64,000 bases of DNA from an uncultured Oscillospiraceae bacterium (GCA_944385365.1 CALWWW010000002.1:62001-126000); one strand, 5' to 3'. Shown: positions 24,612 through 33,378, numbered from the stretch's first letter. A program made the numbers and translations. Notes: generated from the sequence alone by a model not told the origin.

Positions 24612-25595
24612 ATGAATACAACCGATTGCTCGCAAATTCTACGGGAATTTCTCAGCTACCACGAAACCATCAAAGGTCAATCGCCCAAGACTGTTTCTGA
24701 ATACTATTTGGATTTACGGATGTTTTTACGGTTCATGAAGCTCATACGTCTGGAGCTGCCATATGATACGCCGCTGGATTCCATCTCCATTAAAGATGTG
24801 GATTTGGAATTCCTGCGCAATATCCATGTAACCGACATCTATGATTTTTTATCGTATCTTGCCAATGACCGCACCACTGGAGAATCGCCATCCGACAGCG
24901 GTATCGGCGCGGCAGCCAGAGCGCGAAAACTGTCGGCCATCAAATCCTTTTTCAAATACCTGACGGTCCGTACAAAGCAGCTGGAGGAAAATCCTGTCCA
25001 AGACCTGGAGTTTCCCAAGCTTCGGAAAGCGCTTCCCAAATATCTGACATTGGAGGAATCCAGCCGTCTGCTCCAGTCCGTGAGCGGTCCCAACGCCAAG
25101 CGGGATTATGCCATTTTGATGATCTTTCTCAGCTGCGGTATCCGCCGTTCAGAGTTAGTCGGTCTAAACATCACAGATATCTACGAAGACCGCATCCGTG
25201 TTGTGGGCAAAGGCAACAAAGAGCGCATTGTCTATATGGGCAGCAACTGCAAGCAGGCCATTGATGACTATTTGATCGAACGCAACAAAATCGAGCTAAC
25301 AGACAATCGTGCGCTGTTCGGCTCCCGTAACGGCAACCGGATCAGTGTCACAGCCGTACACCGTTTGGTCAAAAAGCATCTTCTGGATGCGGGGTTGGAC
25401 GCCACACAGTTTTCCGCCCATAAGCTGCGCCATACGGCCGCCACGCTTATGTTGTCCGGCGGTGTCGACGTAAAGACAGTCCAGGAGGTTTTGGGACACG
25501 AACATCTGAATACCACTGAAATCTATACCCATATCGAAAATACTGAATTGAAAATTGCTGCGGAAGCCAACCCTATTTCCAAACTTTCCAAGTGA
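24612..25595 (+). CDS. Xer-type tyrosine recombinase
   Basis: A 327-aa tyrosine recombinase with an N-terminal SAM-like core-binding domain (about 1-125) and a C-terminal catalytic domain. Catalytic residues are Arg178 in SCGIRRSEL, Lys200 in VVGKGNKER, His270 and Arg273 in AHKLRH, His296 in LGHEH and Tyr305 in TEIYTHI. It has AAGGAG five bases before the ATG and ends in a strong terminator. A dif-like palindrome lies immediately upstream, an arrangement known from single-recombinase systems such as XerS/difSL and XerH. Whether it is the chromosome-dimer resolvase or a dedicated recombinase is not certain, since a clear xerD lies 2.7 kb away. Confidence 0.88.
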   Translation: MNTTDCSQILREFLSYHETIKGQSPKTVSEYYLDLRMFLRFMKLIRLELPYDTPLDSISIKDVDLEFLRNIHVTDIYDFLSYLANDRTTGESPSDSGIGAAARARKLSAIKSFFKYLTVRTKQLEENPVQDLEFPKLRKALPKYLTLEESSRLLQSVSGPNAKRDYAILMIFLSCGIRRSELVGLNITDIYEDRIRVVGKGNKERIVYMGSNCKQAIDDYLIERNKIELTDNRALFGSRNGNRISVTAVHRLVKKHLLDAGLDATQFSAHKLRHTAATLMLSGGVDVKTVQEVLGHEHLNTTEIYTHIENTELKIAAEANPISKLSK

Positions 25596-25616
25596 CCCAC
25601 TTCCCTGCCGCATCAC

Positions 25617-25656
25617 ACCGGGACCTGTTCTGTCAACGGGTCCCGGTTAATTTTTT
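25617..25656 (+). terminator. terminator of the Xer-type recombinase gene
   Basis: ACCGGGACC pairs with GGTCCCGGT, followed by AATTTTTT. Confidence 0.85.
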
Positions 25657-25666
25657 CCGGACTGCA

Positions 25667-25673
25667 CATACTA
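25667..25673 (+). promoter_or_regulatory. possible sigma-G type -10 element of spoVAD
   Basis: CATACTA matches the -10 consensus of forespore sigma-G promoters and lies 35 bp before the spoVAD start; a matching -35 is not clear. SpoVA genes are sigma-G regulated in known spore formers. Confidence 0.4.
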
Positions 25674-25707
25674 TTGCCAAATCATGTTTGTGCAGGAGTT
25701 GATAAAA

Positions 25708-26724
25708 TTGAGCGTACAGCGCACCGGCCGTCAAACCCTGGTGTTTCAGCATCGTCCGGTTCTCCTGACCACCGCCGCTGTCGGTGGAAAAAAAGAGCTG
25801 GAAGGTCCGCTGCATCCGTGGTTTGACCATCTGAATCCCGATACTAAATTCGGCCAGCCCTCCTGGGAGAAAGCAGAAACGCAAATGCAGTCCCTGGCCG
25901 TACAAACAGCGCTGGAAAAAGCCCATCTGCAGCCCAAGGACATTGATATCCTGTTTGGCGGCGATTTGCTGAACCAATGCATCGGCACCAGCTTTTGTCT
26001 GCGGGATCTGAGCATTCCGTTTCTGGGGTTGTATGGAGCCTGCTCCACCATGGCGGAGAGCTTGCTCTTGGGCTCCATGGCCATCAGCGGCGGCTTTGCA
26101 CAGCGCGTGATTGCCATGACCTCCTCCCATTTTGCCTCTGCGGAGCGACAATACCGGTTCCCGCTGGTCTATGGCGGTCAGCGTCCGCCCACAGCCCAGT
26201 GGACCGTTACAGGCTCCGGATGCGCCGTGCTGGGCCGGGAAGGGAGCGGACCGCGGATCACCTCTGCCACCATCGGGCGCGTTGTGGACTGGGGAATCAA
26301 GGATGCCAACAACATGGGCGCAGCAATGGCACCGGCAGCCTATGACACACTGACCCAGCACTTTGCGGATTTGAACATTGGTCCCACCGCTTATGACCTC
26401 ATTGTCACCGGCGATCTGGGGCAACTGGGATGGCAAATTGTCGGCGATCTGTTCGCTAAGGATGGCATTTCCATGGACGGCGTGTATCAGGACTGCGGCA
26501 TGATGATCTACGATCAGAAGGCACAGGATGTCCATGCGGGCGGCTCCGGTTGCGGTTGCAGTGCCGTGGTCCTGTGCGGTTATTTGTACCGGCAAATGCT
26601 GGAACGCCGCTATCGAAAAATTCTTTTCTGCGGTACCGGCGCACTGTTGTCACCCACCTCAACCCAGCAGAAAGAATCCACCCCCGGCATCTGTCATGCC
26701 GTTGCCATAGAATTGGAGGATTGA
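25708..26724 (+). CDS. spoVAD: stage V sporulation protein AD
   Basis: SpoVAD binds dipicolinic acid and, with other SpoVA proteins, imports it into the developing spore. The 338-aa product has the thiolase-like fold seen in family members, with the conserved Cys in YGACSTMAES and glycine-rich GSGCGCSAVVLCGYL. The start is taken as the TTG preceded by AGGAG, giving MSVQRTGRQTLVFQHRPVL, the usual beginning; the ATG at 25684 would add eight residues overlapping the ribosome-binding site. It is followed four bases later by spoVAE. spoVAC, normally upstream, is not found in this window. Confidence 0.92.
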   Translation: MSVQRTGRQTLVFQHRPVLLTTAAVGGKKELEGPLHPWFDHLNPDTKFGQPSWEKAETQMQSLAVQTALEKAHLQPKDIDILFGGDLLNQCIGTSFCLRDLSIPFLGLYGACSTMAESLLLGSMAISGGFAQRVIAMTSSHFASAERQYRFPLVYGGQRPPTAQWTVTGSGCAVLGREGSGPRITSATIGRVVDWGIKDANNMGAAMAPAAYDTLTQHFADLNIGPTAYDLIVTGDLGQLGWQIVGDLFAKDGISMDGVYQDCGMMIYDQKAQDVHAGGSGCGCSAVVLCGYLYRQMLERRYRKILFCGTGALLSPTSTQQKESTPGICHAVAIELED

Positions 26725-26728
26725 ATCC

Positions 26729-27085
26729 ATGGAATATCTCAAAGCGTTTTTGGTTGGCGGTGCCTTCTGTGCCCTGGGTCAAATTCTCATTGACCGTACC
26801 AAGCTGACACCAGCCCGGATACTGGTCAGTTTTGTGGTGGCCGGTGTCATTCTGGGCGGTCTTGGCATCTATGAGGCCATTGTGGACTTTGCCGGAACCG
26901 GCGCTACCATTCCCCTGACCGGTTTTGGTTATACCCTGGCCAAAGGTGTCCGGGAATCTGTACAGGAAAACGGATGGGTAGGCGCACTCCTCGGCGGTGC
27001 AACAGCCAGCGCCGGCGGTGTGACAGCAGCTATTTTTTTCGGCTATCTTGCCGCATTGATTTTCAAGCCGAAGGATAAAAGCTGA
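26729..27085 (+). CDS. spoVAE: stage V sporulation protein AE
   Basis: A 118-aa integral membrane protein with three to four hydrophobic segments (starting MEYLKAFLVGGAFCALGQIL and including IPLTGFGYTLAKG), typical of the SpoVAE membrane component of the spore dipicolinate channel. GGAGG stands ahead of its ATG. It is co-transcribed with spoVAD. Confidence 0.9.
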   Translation: MEYLKAFLVGGAFCALGQILIDRTKLTPARILVSFVVAGVILGGLGIYEAIVDFAGTGATIPLTGFGYTLAKGVRESVQENGWVGALLGGATASAGGVTAAIFFGYLAALIFKPKDKS

Positions 27086-27144
27086 AAAACGGGATAACCT
27101 ATCTCTGCGGAACACCGCAAATATTGATTTGGGAGGACTCCAAA

Positions 27145-27267
27145 ATGGATAAGGCAACCAATCAGAACAAGAACCAGAAGATGAAGAACAAAGCGCAGAA
27201 CATGGAGCAGAACAAGGCTCAAAACGGCACCGAGAGCAACTGCCAGAAGCAGGACTGCAGAGGCTGA
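27145..27267 (+). CDS. small Asn/Gln/Lys-rich peptide (40 aa)
   Basis: A 40-aa hydrophilic peptide, MDKATNQNKNQKMKNKAQNM at the start and ending NCQKQDCRG, with a well placed GGGAGG nine bases before the ATG and a strong terminator just after. More than half of the residues are Asn, Gln or Lys, and two Cys lie near the end. Its position 60 bp after spoVAE suggests a forespore-expressed small spore protein in the style of the minor Ssp proteins, but I recognise no family and that role is inference. Confidence 0.6.
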   Translation: MDKATNQNKNQKMKNKAQNMEQNKAQNGTESNCQKQDCRG

Positions 27268-27287
27268 TCCGCCCCGCCAATGCCGAA

Positions 27288-27320
27288 AAAGAGTGGCCAC
27301 TCTGAGAGTGACCACTCTTT
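27288..27320. terminator. bidirectional terminator between the small peptide gene and xerD
   Basis: AAAGAGTGG pairs with CCACTCTTT with an inner CACTC/GAGTG stem; A and T runs at the two ends suit both strands. Confidence 0.8.
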
Positions 27321-28204
27321 TAATATGCCTTGGGATGGAATTTATTATAGACGTTCTTCAAGTTTTGTTTGACCAGCTGCGTATAAATATGTGTGGAAGA
27401 AATGTCGCTGTGTCCCAGCATCTCCTGTATGGACCGCAAATCGGCACCGTTCTCCAGCAGATGCGCCGCAAAGCTGTGACGCAGCGTATGCGGTGTGATG
27501 TCTTTGTCAATCTCCGCCAGCTCCTGATAGTGCTTGACAATCTTCCAGAATCCCTGTCGGGACATGCGTTCGCCGCTCAGGTTGACAAACAAGGATTGTT
27601 CCTCCGGATGGGCAATCAGCTTAGGCCGGACATCTTGAATGTAATCCGTCAACGCCTGCACCGCCGCAGGATACAGCGGAATCATGCGGCTCTTCCCTGC
27701 CGGTCCACACTTGATAAAGCAACCGGGCAAATTGACATCGCTGACATTCAGAGAAATCAACTCTGTCACACGAATACCAGTGGCGTACAGTAGCTCCAGC
27801 ATAGCCTTATCCCGATAGCCTTTGGCGTCGGTACACTTGGGCTGCGCCAGCAGCAGTTCTACCTCTTTACCGGTCAGAATCTGTGGCAGCTTCTTTTCGG
27901 TCTTTTGAACCTGGATATTCCGAACTGGATTTTCCTCCACATAGCCGCTGTTCAAAAGATAGTGGTAAAAGCATTTCAGCGACGCCAACGTGCGGGAGAT
28001 GGTGGCAGGCGATTTTCCCTGCTCCGTAAGCCAGTGGGTATATGCGATGATCTGCGGCCGCTCCACTGTCTCAGGCTCCAGCTCCTGGGTCTGCAGATAA
28101 TGGAGAAACTGCTGTACATCCCGCATATACGAGGTAATGGTATTCCGAGAAGCCTGTTTTTCATTGATCAAATAGTTCTCGAACCCATCCAGTAAAGTTG
28201 CCAT
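27320..28204 (-). CDS. xerD: tyrosine recombinase XerD
   Basis: A 294-aa Xer recombinase closest to XerD, which with XerC resolves chromosome dimers at dif. It has a core-binding domain (1-100) and catalytic residues Arg145 in TGIRVTEL, Lys171 in AGKSR, His239 and Arg242 in PHTLRH, His265 in LGHSD and Tyr274 in STHIYTQL. The start is the ATG after AGAGGAC, giving MATLLDGFENYL; an in-frame extension upstream is not typical. It lies convergent to spoVAE and the small peptide gene, 2.7 kb from the second Xer-type gene and the dif-like palindrome. Confidence 0.9.
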   Translation of the reverse strand: MATLLDGFENYLINEKQASRNTITSYMRDVQQFLHYLQTQELEPETVERPQIIAYTHWLTEQGKSPATISRTLASLKCFYHYLLNSGYVEENPVRNIQVQKTEKKLPQILTGKEVELLLAQPKCTDAKGYRDKAMLELLYATGIRVTELISLNVSDVNLPGCFIKCGPAGKSRMIPLYPAAVQALTDYIQDVRPKLIAHPEEQSLFVNLSGERMSRQGFWKIVKHYQELAEIDKDITPHTLRHSFAAHLLENGADLRSIQEMLGHSDISSTHIYTQLVKQNLKNVYNKFHPKAY

Positions 28205-28732
28205 GTTTCTGTCCTCTTCTTTGCCATGATTCACCGCACTGTCTCCCAGCAAATCTTCGATTTGACTCCCGGCAATTCCTAATGCTTCAAACCGGCAGAG
28301 CAGGCGGTATCAAATTGTTGTAGAAAAACGCCTTTGCCGCAATGGGATAAGCCTGCGGAAAAGCGGAAAAAAACAAACAGTCAGAAGGGTACGGCAAACT
28401 ACACTGGATCTATGTGTGGGGGTGTGCAATGCGCATTCAAACGGTCGGAGAAGCACTCTCTCAGCCGCACAATGCTGGAATCAAACGGATGCAATATCTA
28501 CCAGACTTTCTCGATACGGTTACTATACTGGAATCGAGGGAGAATTTCAAGGAAAATACGCAAAATTTCAAATATTTGTGCAGAATGACGTATTATTATG
28601 TCTACTAATTATGTCAATTCGCGTTTAATTTGCTATTTTCTGCGTAAAATTGTAGGCAAAATACACAAATTCTCAAAATGCAAGTTATCTTGCATTTGCC
28701 AGCCAGAGGCACGTGCAGGAGTTCTTGCATTT
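28205..28732. other. gene-poor AT-rich stretch
   Basis: I see no supported gene here. The first about 100 bp upstream of xerD stay open in frame with it on the minus strand (reading LCRFEALGIAGSQIEDLLGD before the xerD start), which may be the remains of a former upstream gene. The part around 28540-28700 is AT-rich with repeated AAAATACGCAAAATT-like and GCAAGTTATCTTGC motifs. Short frames at 28414-28608 lack family resemblance. Confidence 0.4.
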
Positions 28733-29128
28733 TCATCGTCTTGTCAGCCGCGTTCCCAACAGGCCGCTGAGAAAGACGGCACACGCAATAACAATCCAGA
28801 GGGCGACACCCTCATCACCACCCCCCTGCGGCCAGACAGTGTTCTTGAACAATGCAAACAGCGCTGTCCAGAGAATACCGTATCCACAGGCAATGGGCAG
28901 TGGGTATTTCCCGATCAGTTTGATCATGGGCAGCGGTGTCAGAAGATAGAAGGCCGCCGCCGTCAGGTAGGACAGATACGGAATTCCTGTCTGCGGCACC
29001 CACTGCCGTATGGCGATCACGCCGCTTAACGCTGCAACAGCCAGCAGCAGCACCAACGGCACAGCGACGCCGCGGAGTATCAGCTGCCACGGCTTCCATT
29101 GGCCGGTCCGTTTCGCAGTTCTTGTCAT
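28733..29128 (-). CDS. small membrane protein
   Basis: A 131-aa protein with four predicted transmembrane segments (GVAVPLVLLLAVAALSGVIA, YLSYLTAAAFYLLTPLPMI, LPIACGYGILWTALFALF and WIVIACAVFLSGLLGTRL) and a basic N-terminus, so the N-terminus probably faces the cytoplasm. AAGGAG lies nine bases before the chosen ATG; an upstream start would add seven residues. The size and topology resemble the TIGR04086-type membrane proteins of Clostridia, but no function is known. It is transcribed divergently from ppk1. Confidence 0.65.
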   Translation of the reverse strand: MTRTAKRTGQWKPWQLILRGVAVPLVLLLAVAALSGVIAIRQWVPQTGIPYLSYLTAAAFYLLTPLPMIKLIGKYPLPIACGYGILWTALFALFKNTVWPQGGGDEGVALWIVIACAVFLSGLLGTRLTRR

Positions 29129-29302
29129 GATGGTCCACTCCTTATGCAATTCAATTTGCCTGTATCAGATGCCCCGATTTCCAAAATTTTTTAAAAATAC
29201 CGTGGCAACTTCCTGCTATATGTAGTATGATAATGGAAGGGTAAATATGAACGTGCCATAGAACGCCCGAGAGATTGTTGTGCTACGCAAGGAGAGGTTA
29301 TC

Positions 29303-31474
29303 ATGTCTGAACATCCCGCGAAACGGACCCGAGATTACAGTTATACACAAAATCGCGAACTCAGTTGGCTTCGTTTCAATCGTCGTGTGCTGGAAGAGGC
29401 CGCCGATCAAACGGTTCCGTTGCTGGAGCGGTTGAAGTTTATTTCCATTTTTACCAGCAATCTGGATGAGTTCTTCATGGTGCGCGTTGGCAGTTTGTTT
29501 GATCTGTCGTTGATTTCTCCGGATGAAATCGACAACAAGTGCAATATGACGCCGGGGCAGCAGTTGGAGCGGATCTATGAGACCATTCCCGGCCTGGTGG
29601 CTTTGAAAGATCAGTTTTTCCATACAGTCACCCACCAGCTGGCACAGATGGGGATTCTTGACCTTGGACTTTCCGAGCCGTTGCCGGAGGAGAAAAAGTT
29701 TATCAGCCAATATTTCAAAGCCAAGGTTCTGCCCATTCTGTCGCCGCAGATTGTTGACGTACATCACCCCTTCCCTCACCTGGTCAATAAGGGGCTTTAT
29801 ATCGCTGCGCTGCTTCAGGATAAAAAAGACGGGCAGTCTTTGGGCCTAATCCCTGTGCCGGAGGCGCTGCCGCAGTTTATCATCATGCCCGACCATCCCA
29901 ATCACTATATCCGAACTGAAGATGTGATTCTGCAATGGGCTCCCACACTCTTCGGCAGCTACAAGGTACTCAATGCCTGTGTAATCTCTGTCACCCGTAA
30001 TGCGGATATCGGTTTTGACGAAGAGAAATTCGATGATAACGACGGTGATTTCCGCAACCGCATGAGCAAGCTCTTGAAGAAACGTTCCCATCTGGCCATT
30101 GTCCGTCTGGAAATCAACGGCACCGCCGAGGGCGACTTTCTCAAGATGCTAAAACGCCGCATCAATGTCCATGATCATCAAATCTACTTTGATCAGGCGC
30201 CGTTGAATATGAAGTATGTCTATGGTTTGATCAAAGCACTGCCGGAGACAACCGTCCAGCCTCTGGAATTCACCCCCTATATCCCCCGCTGGCCAGAATG
30301 TCTGGACCCCAATCGCAGCATGATCGAACAGATTCAGCAGCGGGATCAGATGCTCTTCTTCCCCTTTGACAAAGTAGACCCGTTCCTGCGGCTGCTCAGT
30401 GAAGCAGCAGACCGGCCCGATGTGGTTTCCATTAAGATCACCATCTACCGGCTGGCTTCCTCCTCCAAGATCGCCCACATTCTCTGTCGGGCCGCCGAAA
30501 ACGGGAAAGAAGTCACAGTTCTGATGGAGCTGCGGGCCCGATTTGACGAGGCCAACAATATCTCCTGGTCCCGGCTGCTGGAGGATGCCGGTTGCCGCGT
30601 GATTTACGGTGTGGAGGATTTCAAGTGTCACAGTAAAATCTGCCTGATTACTCTGCGTCAGAAAGACCAGCTGCGCTACATCACCCAAATCGGTACCGGC
30701 AACTATAATGAAAAAACCAACACCATGTACACCGACTTGAGTTTGATGACAGCATCGGAGCAAATTGGCATCGACGGCACTGTGTTTTTCCAGAATATGC
30801 TGGTAGGCAATCTGGAAGGCAGCTACAATCATCTGTTAGTGGCTCCTGTTGGCATCAAGCGACTGCTGCTGACCATGATTGACCGGGAAATTGCCAAAGG
30901 GCCCAACGGTTACATCTGCATCAAAGCCAACTCCATGACCGAACGTGAAGTTATGGATAAGCTCTCTGAGGCCTCCTGTGCCGGTGTAAACATCCATTTG
31001 ATTCTCCGCGGTATCTGCTGCCTGCGGCCTGGAATCCCTGGCAAAACCGAACACATCCATGTCACCAGCATTGTGGGCCGATTCCTGGAGCATGCTCGTA
31101 TTTACTGCTTTGGCCGCGGGAACGATGCCAAGTATTACATTGCCTCTGCCGATCTGATGACACGCAATCTGAACCGCCGCGTGGAGATTGCCTGTCCTGT
31201 GGAAGACCCGGAGCTGTGCCAGATGCTTCAGGAGATTTTGACCACAGAACTGGCCGATAATGTCAAAGCCAGCAGTCTGCAGCCGGACGGTTCCTATTTC
31301 CGCAAAAGCAACGCCACGTCCCATATTGACAGCCAAGCCAGTTTTATGGAGCATTCTCTGCATAAACCGGTTCCGGCACAGAAGAAGCCGGATGGAAGCG
31401 CTAAAGTTCATCGCAATCCCTCCTGGAAGAATCGTTTCTTAGGATTCTTGAACGGAGCACAGAAAAAGAAATAA
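29303..31474 (+). CDS. ppk1: polyphosphate kinase 1
   Basis: PPK1 reversibly polymerises the gamma-phosphate of ATP into polyphosphate. The 723-aa protein has the N-terminal domain with NRELSWLRFNRRVLEEA and FISIFTSNLDEFFMVR, the head domain, and two phospholipase-D-like catalytic domains. The autophosphorylated His lies in EDFKCHSKICLI, and the second conserved His in ICC followed by HIHVTSIVGRFLEHARIY. AAGGAGAGG precedes the ATG. The C-terminal 60 residues are basic and low-complexity, beyond the usual end. A strong terminator follows. Confidence 0.95.
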   Translation: MSEHPAKRTRDYSYTQNRELSWLRFNRRVLEEAADQTVPLLERLKFISIFTSNLDEFFMVRVGSLFDLSLISPDEIDNKCNMTPGQQLERIYETIPGLVALKDQFFHTVTHQLAQMGILDLGLSEPLPEEKKFISQYFKAKVLPILSPQIVDVHHPFPHLVNKGLYIAALLQDKKDGQSLGLIPVPEALPQFIIMPDHPNHYIRTEDVILQWAPTLFGSYKVLNACVISVTRNADIGFDEEKFDDNDGDFRNRMSKLLKKRSHLAIVRLEINGTAEGDFLKMLKRRINVHDHQIYFDQAPLNMKYVYGLIKALPETTVQPLEFTPYIPRWPECLDPNRSMIEQIQQRDQMLFFPFDKVDPFLRLLSEAADRPDVVSIKITIYRLASSSKIAHILCRAAENGKEVTVLMELRARFDEANNISWSRLLEDAGCRVIYGVEDFKCHSKICLITLRQKDQLRYITQIGTGNYNEKTNTMYTDLSLMTASEQIGIDGTVFFQNMLVGNLEGSYNHLLVAPVGIKRLLLTMIDREIAKGPNGYICIKANSMTEREVMDKLSEASCAGVNIHLILRGICCLRPGIPGKTEHIHVTSIVGRFLEHARIYCFGRGNDAKYYIASADLMTRNLNRRVEIACPVEDPELCQMLQEILTTELADNVKASSLQPDGSYFRKSNATSHIDSQASFMEHSLHKPVPAQKKPDGSAKVHRNPSWKNRFLGFLNGAQKKK

Positions 31475-31481
31475 CTGATCA

Positions 31482-31525
31482 TAAAACCGCCGCCGTTCCC
31501 CCTTTCACGGGACGGCGGCGGTTTT
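31482..31525 (+). terminator. terminator of ppk1
   Basis: AAAACCGCCGCCGT pairs with ACGGCGGCGGTTTT, 14 bp. Confidence 0.85.
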
Positions 31526-31545
31526 GTCTATGGTATAATATAAAA

Positions 31546-31572
31546 AGTGCCAGACCCGTTAGGGTCTGGCAC
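31546..31572 (-). terminator. terminator of the GGGtGRT gene
   Basis: GTGCCAGACCC pairs with GGGTCTGGCAC around GTTA/TAAC, followed by TTTTTA on the minus strand. Confidence 0.85.
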
Positions 31573-31588
31573 AAAGACACAGAAGAAA

Positions 31589-32587
31589 TTACTTCAGGCT
31601 CTCAGCAACCGCAACAGCGCAAGCCACAGTCATACCGACCATGGGGTTGTTGCCAGCGCCCAGGAAGCCCATCATCTCAACGTGAGCAGGCACGGAGGAA
31701 GAGCCGGCGAACTGAGCATCGCTGTGCATACGGCCCATGGTGTCGGTCATGCCGTAGGAAGCGGGACCAGCGGCCATGTTGTCGGGGTGCAGCGTACGGC
31801 CGGTGCCGCCGCCGGAGGCAACGGAGAAATACTTCTTGCCCTGCTCGATGCACTCCTTCTTGTAGGTGCCGGCAACAGGATGCTGGAAGCGGGTGGGGTT
31901 GGTGGAGTTACCGGTGATGGAAACGTCCACACCCTCCAGGTGCATGATGGCCACGCCCTCACGGACGTCGTCTGCACCGTAGCAGCGGACATTGGCACGC
32001 TCGCCCTCGGAGTAACGGATCTCCTTGACAATGTTGACCTTGCCGGTGGCATAGTCGAACTGGGTCTGAACGTAGGTAAAGCCGTTGATACGGGAAATGA
32101 TCTGAGCAGCGTCCTTGCCCAGGCCGTTCAGAATAACGCGCAGGGGCTCCTTACGGGCCTTGTTGGCGTTCTTAACGATGCCGATGGCGCCCTCAGCAGC
32201 GGCGAAGGACTCGTGGCCAGCCAGGAAGGCAAAACACTTGGACTCGTCGCTCAGCAGCATGGCACCCAGGTTGCCGTGGCCAACACCAACCTTGCGATCC
32301 TCGGCAACAGAGCCGTCGATGCAGAACGCCTGCAAGCCCTCACCGATGGCCTTGGCAGCCTCGGCAGCAGTCTTGACGCCCTTCTTCAGAGCAATGGCGG
32401 AACCCATGCAGTAAGCCCAAGCGGCATTCTCGAAGCAGATGGGCTGAATGCCCTTGACGATCTCATAGGGATCGAAGCCCTTCTCCTGGCAAATGGCGCG
32501 GCACTCCTCGATATCCTTGATACCGTAGTTGGCGAGGACACCGTTGATCTTGTTGATTCTTCTCTCGTAGCTTTCAAACAGAGCCAT
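31589..32587 (-). CDS. GGGtGRT protein
   Basis: A 332-aa protein of the conserved but uncharacterised GGGtGRT family, named for its motif, seen here as SVASGGGTGRTLHPDNMAAGP. Other conserved stretches are LAGHESFAAAEGAIGIVKNA and CYGADDVREGVAIMHLEGVD. It follows a NifU-like gene by 18 bases; this pairing is typical of the family in anaerobes. No biochemical role is established; a link to Fe-S cluster or metal cofactor handling is inferred from the partner gene. Confidence 0.85.
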   Translation of the reverse strand: MALFESYERRINKINGVLANYGIKDIEECRAICQEKGFDPYEIVKGIQPICFENAAWAYCMGSAIALKKGVKTAAEAAKAIGEGLQAFCIDGSVAEDRKVGVGHGNLGAMLLSDESKCFAFLAGHESFAAAEGAIGIVKNANKARKEPLRVILNGLGKDAAQIISRINGFTYVQTQFDYATGKVNIVKEIRYSEGERANVRCYGADDVREGVAIMHLEGVDVSITGNSTNPTRFQHPVAGTYKKECIEQGKKYFSVASGGGTGRTLHPDNMAAGPASYGMTDTMGRMHSDAQFAGSSSVPAHVEMMGFLGAGNNPMVGMTVACAVAVAESLK

Positions 32588-32605
32588 TTTCGTTGTCCTC
32601 CCCTC

Positions 32606-33298
32606 TTATTCGTGACGCGGATCGATGTACTTGGCAGCGTTCTCGAACTGACCATAGTGGCCCTTGGCCTTCTCCATGGCCTCGTTGGCGTCCATGCCGC
32701 CCTTGATAGCGTCCATCATCTTACCCAGGTTGATGAACTCATAGCCGATGATCTCGTTGTCCTTGTTCAGAGCAACGCGGGTGCAGTAGCCCTCGGCCAT
32801 TTCCAGATAGCGGGGACCCTTCTCCTTGGTGGCGAACATGGTGCCAACCTGGGAACGCAGGCCCTTGCCCAGGTCCTCCAGAGAAGCGCCGACAGCCAGA
32901 CCGTCCTCGGAGAAAGCGGACTGGGTACGGCCATAAACGATCTGCAGGAACAGCTCGCGCATGGCAGTGTTGATGGCGTCGCAAACCAGGTCGGTGTTCA
33001 GCGCCTCCAGAATGGTCTTGCCGATGAGAATCTCGGAAGCCATAGCGGCGGAATGGGTCATGCCGGAGCAGCCCAGAGTCTCCACCAGAGCCTCTTCAAT
33101 CACGCCGTTCTTGACGTTCAGGGTCAGCTTACATGCGCCCTGCTGGGGAGCACACCAACCCACACCGTGGGTAAAGCCGCTGATGTCGCTGATTTCCTTT
33201 GCCTGCACCCACTTGCCCTCTTCGGGAATGGGAGCGGGACCATGGTATGCGCCCTTGGCAACGGGGCACATATGCTGTACTTCTGCCGAGTAGATCAT
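32606..33298 (-). CDS. NifU-like iron-sulfur assembly scaffold protein
   Basis: A 230-aa protein related to NifU/IscU scaffolds, with the ETLGCSGMTHSAAMASEILIGKT segment corresponding to the scaffold core and further cysteines in HMCPVAKG and WCAPQQGAC. It is longer than IscU (about 130 aa) and carries an extra C-terminal region. It heads a two-gene operon with the GGGtGRT gene, expressed from a consensus promoter with a palindrome at the start site. Its role in general or dedicated Fe-S assembly is not known. Confidence 0.8.
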   Translation of the reverse strand: MIYSAEVQHMCPVAKGAYHGPAPIPEEGKWVQAKEISDISGFTHGVGWCAPQQGACKLTLNVKNGVIEEALVETLGCSGMTHSAAMASEILIGKTILEALNTDLVCDAINTAMRELFLQIVYGRTQSAFSEDGLAVGASLEDLGKGLRSQVGTMFATKEKGPRYLEMAEGYCTRVALNKDNEIIGYEFINLGKMMDAIKGGMDANEAMEKAKGHYGQFENAAKYIDPRHE

Positions 33299-33378
33299 GG
33301 TAATCTTCCTTTCAGTCTTATTAACTCATGGAAAGGCCTGTCCGATAGGCCTCAACATAGTTGCAAAACAGAAATATC

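Noticed and set aside
25617-25683. Small gene or spoVAC remnant between the recombinase and spoVAD genes
   Set aside because: The stretch is a terminator plus promoter-like sequence; no frame of useful length.
28414-28608. 64-aa frame in the AT-rich gap
   Set aside because: Overlapping alternative frames of equal quality, no recognisable family, AT-rich end; not supported as a gene.
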